Part shown: one piece after another, positions 56,701 to 64,000 of the stretch
How the letters are laid out: every line of letters starts with the position of its first letter
Position numbering within the stretch: position 1 is the stretch's first letter
Assembly: GCA_021234155.1 (NCBI GenBank)
Contig: JAJEKV010000077.1
Location: 994,890 to 1,058,889 of the forward strand
Source of the DNA: Isoetes taiwanensis
Lineage: Eukaryota > Streptophyta > Lycopodiopsida > Isoetales > Isoetaceae
Reading direction: 5' to 3'
DNA: 64,000 bases
Made by a program: the position numbers and the translations under genes
The notes under the pieces: generated by a model
Seen by the model: the letters and a program-made list of their open reading frames with translations, nothing else
Databases searched by the model: none
What the model was told of the DNA's origin: nothing

Positions 56701-58229
56701 GCGACTCCTGTTGCTTGGGCTTTGCTTCATTCTGAGGTGGCTCTCCTGTGCCTGGAAGTGTGGTCATCTCCATTGCCCCTACCATGGCTCCTTCTAGTCG
56801 CCTTTACGTGATTTGTACCTGCTAGGTAGGTCATCTCCTCCGTCCCTTGGGTCCTATCCATTCGAGTCTCTCACTCCTTGGCTGATGTTTCATGACATTC
56901 GCTTGAGCTGCTGGGCTGCAAGGTCGTGGTGATCTTTCCTCTCTTGGGTCTGCCTTTTCGGTCTTCTCCCTTATCATGCGTACCAGACCGGCTGGGACCT
57001 TGATGTCTTCAAGGAGTTAAGCCTCTAGCTCTTACGTGGCTCTGGCCCGTCCTTGAAAGCTGCGCCAGATATCCTAGAGTCTAAGGGTCTACTTGAAGGG
57101 CTCTCTTATAACATTCTGGGCTCTATAAGCAAGCAAGATGGCTCGAGCAGTGTTACTGAAGACATATCTATGATCTACAAGTCTATGGGCATTAGGACAT
57201 GTGGCATGGCATGAAACGAGGTTTGTTTTGCAAAACCTCCATGATGTTTGAGACATACTCTAAGGTCCTAGCAAAGTTGGTTTTGGGGGTCCAATCCCTA
57301 CACGTGGAGTGACTTGGGCAGCTCTAGACTCTAGCTCCTTTCTAGGTATTCTGGCAATAGGGAGTGTCAATGTGGTGACTATATAAGTCAAACTCTATTA
57401 GAAGGACACAGAATTAGGTCAAGGTTTATGCCTTGGACATGAGCAGAGATGATGTACCAACAGTTGGACTTGGGTTGCTATGTTGAGCTCTAGATGACTT
57501 TAACAAAGGGGTGTTCTTGAGCACTTTTATCTAGGAGTAAGGCATCAGCTTTGAGCCGAGAGCAATACCTGCAAGGTACTAATGGGGTATGCTTCTATTT
57601 ACAAACAAACCACAGTTTGGAAAAACACTTCAAGGGTTTGAGCAATTTTGGTCATTTTGAGCTGGGGTTTGGCATTTCTAGTTCATTCTAGGCTGTCTAA
57701 CGGTCCTATTGCAACAAATTTCAGGCGATTTGGAGCTCTGTAGCTCAAGTTATGGAGGTTCAAAGTTTGGAGGTCTCACACATTGCGCCCAGACAAAACT
57801 GAAGTTTTGTTTTTGCTCCTGGCGTGACGTGTGAGACATTGGCCCCATTTTGGTCAAAACTTGTCCAATTTGGGTGATCTAAGGGTCTAAACATGTCGGA
57901 CTCATCGAGTTAGGCAGAATTGACCCCTTACTTGGTCAATTTGGAGGTGATTTGGGCAACTTTGGGCAAGGTCTCACACGCTCGCCTCGCTCAAAAACCT
58001 GAGTTTTGTTTTTAGACCAGGCGCGTGTGAGACATCTCACTATTTGCTCTAGAGATGTCCTATTTTACTAAAACAAAAGCTATTACTTGCTAACTCAGCC
58101 TAATTAAGTAAGATTACACACGTTACTTAGTCTAAAACTCAAAAATTTTCCATCATTTACAAAAATTTTCTTGTGGATCTCCCTTTGATGTAGGCAAGCC
58201 GCATGTCCTTCTTCATTCTCACACCCTCT
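53743..58229. other. Unassigned, probable decayed interior of element E
   Basis: Many ORFs of 60-105 codons on both strands, none with motifs I can name. The minus strand at 54.2-56.2 kb is rich in Lys/Ser/Gln codons over several adjacent ORFs (for example 54170-54487, 55355-55660 and 55861-56106), compatible with a frameshifted Gag-like protein. This is weak evidence. Confidence 0.3.
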
Positions 58230-58420
58230 TCGCATGAACCGTGCAGGGCCGTTGAGTCTTCAAAATGCTTTTAAGCTTCGCTCTGCTACTTCTTGAACCT
58301 TGGTCTCCTGCTCTCGTTCTGCCCTCTCCTCTTCTTGTATCTCTCGCTCTATCTGCTCAGACGCTTCTTGGGCTCTTCATCCATTGAATCAGGAGATCCA
58401 ATGTCCTCTTCCTCTAGTGC
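58230..58420 (-). pseudogene. Charged coiled-coil-like Gag remnant of element E
   Basis: Minus-strand frames read REIQEEERAEREQETKVQEV and AERSLKAF, a Glu/Arg-rich helix of the kind found near the start of plant gypsy Gag proteins. It lies where Gag would be expected for a minus-strand element whose 5' LTR is above 58.7 kb. Stops interrupt it. Confidence 0.35.
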
Positions 58421-58744
58421 TTTTCGTTGATCCACAGGATCCCTACTCCCGAGCCGGGTGGTTGGCGGCCGTTCCTTGATGACTACCTTGACGTTCGGGT
58501 CTTCTTAGGCCTCTCGCTTGGGCTCCTCCACGCCTTTGCCCTTTCGGCTCCTTGTTTCCTTCTACTCCTTGGCCTCTCGGGCTGTTTCGCCTTGTCGAGG
58601 AAGTCGAGCGGTCCGTTTGGTGCGCGCATGTCGATCTGAGGTCGGAAGGCCCTAAAATCGCTTAAAATGCGAGCAAATTTCTAAACAGGAATTTACAAAG
58701 GGGGTCCTAGGTCTATTTATAGATGGCCAATTGGTCTGGTTTTC

Positions 58745-58831
58745 AATACAATACAATACAATACAATACAATACAATACAATACAATACAATACAATACA
58801 ATACAATACAATACAATACAATACAATACAA
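58745..58831. repeat. Pentanucleotide microsatellite (ATACA)n, about 17 units
   Basis: Uninterrupted CAATA units ending at ATGTGTTC. The motif also occurs once in each neighbouring LTR-derived unit (CCCAATACAATG), which is its likely seed. Confidence 0.95.
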
Positions 58832-59160
58832 TGTGTTCTCAGAGATACATCATCATACATATCCTCCCAATACAATGTGTTCACAGAGATACATCATCAT
58901 ACATATCCTCCCAATACAATGTGTTCACAGAGATACATCATCATACATATCCTCCCAATACAATGCGTTCACAGAGATACATCATCATACATATCACAGA
59001 AGAACAAGATGTGATCTAATCTACATCATAGCTAAAGAACAAGATCTAATCTACATCATAGCTAAAGAACAAGATCTAATCTACATCATAGCTAAAGAAC
59101 AAGATCTAATCTACATCATAGAGTTAGCGCTAAAGAACAAGATCTAATCTACATCATAGA
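58832..59160. repeat. LTR E-derived minisatellite block 1
   Basis: Four ~45-bp units with CACAGAGATACATCATCATA are followed by five ~31-bp units with GAACAAGATCTAATCTACAT. The same ordered block recurs at 59636-59900. Confidence 0.9.
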
Positions 59161-59397
59161 GTCTATTTATAGATGGCCAATTCTGGGTCTGGGTTTCTAA
59201 AAAAGGTTTAATTATACTACCGATATGTAGACAAGAAGACACTTAGCAAGATAAGATGACAACTAAGCTATGATGAATGCAGATGCTGTCTCTATCTAGC
59301 TTAAGGGTCTTGGTTCTAAGTCTAAGGCTTGGCCATTAATATTATCTAACATTATTAAAGCTTAAATTTAATTAAGAATTATATTTTAAACATAAAC

Positions 59398-59490
59398 GGT
59401 GCCCGCCCTCAGTGGTTGGCACGGGGGGGTTTGGGGGGGTTCAACCCTGTGGGTGGGAGGTTCAATTCCCGCTACTGTGGGAATACTTTT
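59398..59490 (+). repeat. Possible tRNA-derived SINE head
   Basis: CCTCAGTGGTTGGCACG (A-box-like) and GAGGTTCAATTCCCGC (B-box-like) lie about 40 bp apart in tRNA order, with G-rich sequence between. There is no acceptor stem. It sits just outside the homologous part of LTR E copy 2. Confidence 0.4.
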
Positions 59491-59539
59491 AAGATGAGGT
59501 TCAAATAGATTGAAAAGCTAGACTAATCTAGCTAATTCC

Positions 59540-62202
59540 TAGCTTAAAGAGGCTAGCTAGGAGCATCAACTACTAGGCTTTCGGGTCTCTACCCCCCTTC
59601 CCAATACAATGCGTTCAGAGACCCCCCTTCCCAATACAATGTGTTCACAGAGATACATCATCATACATATCCTCCCAATACAATGTGTTCACAGAGATAC
59701 ATCATCATACATATCCTCCCAATACAATGCGTTCACAGAGATACATCATCATACATATCACAGAAGAACAAGATGTGATCTAATCTACATCATAGCTAAA
59801 GAACAAGATCTAAACTACATCATAGCTAAAGAACAAGATCTAATCTACATCATAGAGTTAGCGCTAAAGAACAAGATCTAATCTACATCATAGAGTTAGC
59901 TAAAGAACAAGATCTAATCTACATCATAGAGTTAGAGTTTGGTATTTAGGGATCTAAGTGGCTGCTATGTCTGATATTTGGGGATCTAAGTGGCTGCTAT
60001 GGTACAAGATCTAATCTACATCATAGCTAAAGAACAAGATCTAATCTACATCATAGAGTTAGCGCTAAAGAACAAGATCTAATCTACATCATAGGTTAAG
60101 CTAAAGAACAAGATCTAATCTACATCATAGAGTTAGCGCAACGCTAAAGAACAAGATCTAATCTACATCATAGAGTTAGAGTTTGGTATTTAGGGATCTA
60201 AGTGGCTATGTCTCTAAGTGGCTGCTATGTCTCTAAGTGGTCATCCGGTATTTGGGGATCTAAGTGGCTGCTATGGTTTGTTAGAGTCTAAGTGGCTGCT
60301 TTATATGCCGTATTTGGGGATCTAAGTGGCTGCTATGGTTAGTTAGAGTCTAGTATTTGCGGATCTAAGTAACTGCTATGGGCAATTTAATAAGTTAGAG
60401 TCTGGTATTTGGGGATCTAAGTAACTGCTATGGGCAATTTAATAAGTTAGAGTCTGGTATTTGGGGATCTAAGTGGCTGCTATAGTTAGTTAGAGTCTAG
60501 TATTTGGGGATCTAAGTAATTCAAGCCCGTATTTGGGGATCTAAGTGGCTGCTATAGTTACTTAGAGTCCGTATTTGGGGATCTAAGTAATCACTATGGG
60601 CAATTTAATACGTTAGAGTCCGGTATTTGGGGATCTAAGTAAATGCTATGGGCAATTTAATAAGTTAGAGTCGGTATTTGGGGATCTAATTGGTAACTAT
60701 AGTTAGTTAGAGTCTAGTATTTGGGGATCTAAGTATCGCCCGGGTATTTGGGGATCTAAGTGGCTGCTATAGTTAGTTAGAGTCCTATTTGGGGATCTAA
60801 GTAACTGCTATGGGCAATTTAATAAGTTAGAGTCTGGTATTTGGGGATCTAAGTGGTGCTATGGGGATCTAAGTAAGGCTATGGGCAATTTAATAGGCTA
60901 GAGTCCGGTATTTGGGGATCTAAGTGGCTGCTATGGGCAATTTAATAGTTAATAAGTTAGAGTCCGGTATTTGGGGATCTAAGTGGCTGCTATGGGCAAT
61001 TTAATAGGCTAAACCTACTGGTTCTTTAGTTAGAGTCTGCGGTATTTGGAAAGAACAAGATCTAATCTACATCATAGCTAAAGAACAAGGTCTAATCTAC
61101 ATCATAGAGTTAGAGTCCGGTATTTGGGGATCTGGTTCTTTAGTTAGAGTCTGGTATTTGGAAAGAACAAGATCTAATCTACATCATAGCTAAAGAACAA
61201 GATCTAATCTACATCATAGAGTTAGAGTCCGTATTTGGGGATCTAAGTGGTCGAGGTCCGGTATTTGGGGATCTAAGTGGCTTTGCTATGGTTAGGATCT
61301 AAGTGGGTCACTATGGGCAATTTAATAAGTTAGAGTCCGGTATTTGGGGATCTAAGTGGCTGCTATGGGCAATTTAATAGGCTAAACCTAACCTTTAGTT
61401 AGAGTCCGGTATTTGGGGATCTAAGTGGCTGCTATGGTTAGGATCTAAGTGGCTCTATGGGCAATTTAATAGGCTAAACCTACTTGGTTCTTTAGTTCTG
61501 ATCGGTATTTGGGGATCTAAGTGGCTGCTATGGGCAATTTAATAGGCTAAACCCATCGATACAATGACCGGAAACCTATTGATACAATGACCGGAAGATC
61601 GTTAGAGTCACGGTATCCGGGGATCTAAGTGGCTATGGGCAATTTAATAGGCTAAACCTCTATCATACAATGACCGGAAGGCGGTTTAGGCTATTAAATT
61701 GACTAAATACTGATCCTTGGCTCGCTCCTCACCGCCTTCTGAACTTCCACCATCTGGCCAACCTGCTAGAAGATGATGCTAGAAAGGAAACTAATGAGTC
61801 AAATCGCCGCAGTGCGGGAGGCGGTTTGACTCTTGGAGCAAGCAAAACAGAGCCCTAAAACCCTATGGACGAAAATGGCAAGTTAGGGTTTCCTTAACCT
61901 ATATAGACAAAGGGTTAGGGCTAGGGTTTCCCATTATCCCTTTAAGCATGTGGGATAATTGGGTGTGGCCCACTTGCCTTTAATGACTAGGTGGCATAAA
62001 GTGTCCACATGGGAAAGGGGTGCACCTTAATAAATGTGCACATTGGTAAATGTGCACATTAATAAGTGCACATACCTTGCAAGTTGTCCCCTAGGGGCTA
62101 CCCCGCACAGGCACGCGTTGGCATAATGCCGCCCGGACCGCGGTATGCGGCGTGGCGGCGTCTAAAGATACGCCCCGGGACCGTATACCGCGGCTTTGAA
62201 CG
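59540..62202 (-). repeat. LTR-like end of element E, expanded copy
   Basis: It corresponds to 50165-50919 but is 2.66 kb instead of 0.76 kb. Three successive segments are tandemly amplified: CACAGAGATACATCATCATA units (59600-59760), GAACAAGATCTAATCTACAT units (59765-60180, again near 61050-61220), and units with GGTATTTGGGGATCTAAGTG and GCTATGGGCAATTTAATA (59940-61640). The unexpanded remainder (61640-62202) matches copy 1 closely up to CTTTGAACG. The terminal TGTGACG is not present. Confidence 0.8.
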
Positions 62203-62289
62203 CGTCTAGCGATATTATCGACACCACATAAATCCCGCATTGGAACAGGGCCTGCAGCGCTACCTGCGTAACCATCTGCATATGAAGAA

Positions 62290-62690
62290 GCGCAAACTAC
62301 TTGCCTCGATTTGCACAAGCGCATATCGTCTCCAAATCGAGCCACGTCAGAACATGGTTTGTCAAGGCTATCAGGGAGAAAGCCGTTGAAGATGAGTGCC
62401 ACACTCTACAGAGCTACCCAGCATATGAACAAATCCGGACATGTTACACTGGATTGGCCAGGCCCAACCAGCCGCTGCATGTGCTATACACGGCTTTAGT
62501 ATAGATGTTGGGATCATACCTTCAGGAGGTCATAGATATGCGGGCCCAACTATGGCCGTAGACAGGGAAGATGTATTAATTTGGACAGTAATAAAGCTGT
62601 TGCACTCCTTTATTGGGCTGATTGGTTTTCGTGGACGATAAAATCAATTCAATTCAATTATTACATATATTTTCAACATATATTTTATTA
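62290..62690 (+). pseudogene. LINE 3'-terminal fragment at edge of element E
   Basis: EDECHTLQSYPAYEQIR (about 62388-62440) is the EDExH...C/S-PAY...R motif of the LINE C-terminus seen at 53400-53470. The 3' end TATTGGGCTGATTGG, GTGGACGATAAAATC and repeated AATTC match the tail at 8620-8700. It probably inserted at, or removed, the outer end of LTR E. Confidence 0.65.
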
Positions 62691-62770
62691 TTCGTTATGC
62701 TTGTTAATAGTCTGTTCTAAACTAATTATCGTGCAGATTTTATTATACAATTGTCTCAATCCTTAAAGTC

Positions 62771-62771
62771 A

Positions 62772-62825
<54 letters not shown>

Positions 62826-62826
62826 C
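62771..62826. repeat. Microsatellite (ATCT)n, about 14 units
   Basis: Uninterrupted CTAT repeats shortly downstream of the LINE 3' tail. Confidence 0.95.
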
Positions 62827-64000
62827 AACTCAAAGCTCGAATTTAGCTTTCAATTTTCTAGCTATAAATTTTCACTTTATATTTGTGTTGTTTGTAATCA
62901 ACAAAACAAAGTGTTTATAGCCAATCAAAGTGTTTATGGTTTTGGATTTCTATTCTATTGAACTAGCATTTATATGTTATTATCCAATGGTTATAGATTA
63001 TTGCATTTTGGATTTTGGCCAAAACCTTAAAAATAGACAATTTTCCATCGACACTCCTTCAGTTAAACCTTTGACACGTACCTGATCTAGTTGTTTCCAA
63101 AGGGCAGAGGAAAGAAAAATGGATGCATCGATTTAAAAATGAAGAAGATGGCAACTCTCATGAATATCATAGTGTCATGCATACCATGTCACCTATTTAT
63201 AGCTAGTGAATCTGTGGAGCGACATTGAATCTCAACAGATGGAGCCACAAGTACATGTATTTACATATATATAAAAATAGTAAATGAATTTGTATTGCTT
63301 ATTTACAATTGCTGAGGCATTGTCGTAATGGTCAAACTGGGCATTTTAGCTATCTCCTAGCTGGCAATAATACACACATGTTAGTACATATATTGAGAGC
63401 AAAATTTTTACATGCATCTAATTTGGCATTAGTTCTTTGATTCATTCATAGGTCATTTCAATCTCTACCTATCACAAAGAATAACATAAGCAAATCTTAA
63501 TTGCATGAGAGATGTATATGATCTAAAAGCAAGAAAGGTCTCTGCATTCTAGTCCCAATCTTATATTGTATCAAATAGCCATCACCTTCCTAGCATTGTT
63601 AGAATCCATTTGATAGGTTAGAAGAAGGTGAAATAAGATAATTCATCTGTTAAAAGGGAATTCTAAGATTGGCCACAAATGGACTTCTCAACCATCCATT
63701 TGCATTGAATTTCAAGGGGCTTTTGTACTCTGTGCAGTTGAAATCTATTGTAAATAGTTGGATCCCAGAGTTACTCTCTTCTAGAATTTTTCTGCCCGCC
63801 TTATTGCCATGATATGATTATACTTTGTTGCAAGGTAGTTTAGTACTTTTGAGATGTTTTGTTTCTCTGTTGAGAGGATATTTTGGTAATTTGGAAAACC
63901 ATAGGCAGGTAGGTAGATAACATTAGATCATGAAAATGTTACTTCTTGTACATTTGTAGTCCACTCTCATGTTAAATTACATTTAGTACATGTTGCTAAA
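62827..64000. other. Intergenic, no gene recognised
   Basis: AT-rich, no ORF or repeat of note up to the window end. Confidence 0.45.

Noticed and set aside
58723-59147. Overlapping ORFs of 98 and 138 codons with QYNTI-type repeats
   Set aside because: They are translations of the ATACA microsatellite and LTR-derived minisatellite, not genes.

Overview
This is a stretch of nuclear chromosome from a land plant. It holds one recognisable host gene, an ICE/SCREAM-type bHLH transcription factor split by four phase-0 introns (32903-35387, + strand). Nearly everything else is decayed transposable elements and tandem repeats. The chromodomain and Gag of the main Ty3/gypsy element look like the Tcn1-like chromoviruses known from fungi and non-seed plants, not the usual flowering-plant lineages. 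With the gene sparsity, this points to a fern, lycophyte or perhaps a gymnosperm. That is an inference, not a firm identification.

Layout. 1-6.4 kb: a frameshifted DNA-transposon transposase (1.28-2.11 kb), a LINE reverse-transcriptase fragment (2.4-3.3 kb), a Copia Gag-protease scrap (3.36-3.80 kb) and AT-rich filler. 6.4-9.3 kb: an internally deleted chromovirus copy (A') facing a second copy (A) tail to tail, with a LINE 3' end between them. 8.8-26.0 kb: chromovirus A on the minus strand, split by two later insertions. Element B (10694-18412, exact 5-bp target duplication GTGAG) sits at the RNase H-integrase junction. Copia element C (20099-24498) sits in the protease-RT spacer. B itself contains the 3' end of a further LTR element (D). 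26.4-30.4 kb: simple repeats, a minus-strand LINE scrap and unassigned sequence.

30.4-36.7 kb: the gene neighbourhood. A pyrimidine-rich leader with an overlapping upstream ORF precedes the bHLH gene. The gene's last coding junction contains one surplus T that breaks an otherwise perfect match to the family C-terminus. Two back-to-back elements with terminal inverted repeats lie about 0.5 kb downstream.

37.4-49.2 kb: another LINE fragment, then repeats. These are a roughly 2.2-kb minisatellite of 19-bp units, a directly abutting tandem array of ~780-bp units each carrying a palindrome, an inverted copy of that unit, and three further tandem arrays (59, ~165 and ~158 bp).

49.5-62.7 kb: a minus-strand LTR element (E). 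Its two LTR-like ends differ strikingly: about 0.75 kb at 50.2-50.9 kb against about 2.7 kb at 59.5-62.2 kb. The longer copy has had successive LTR segments amplified in their original order. LINE 3' ends occur at 53.2-53.6 and 62.3-62.7 kb. The last 1.2 kb holds nothing I can identify.

No rRNA, functional tRNA, CRISPR or bacterial-type system is visible. The elements have no joint function with the bHLH gene. The window reads as one regulatory gene in repeat-rich chromatin.
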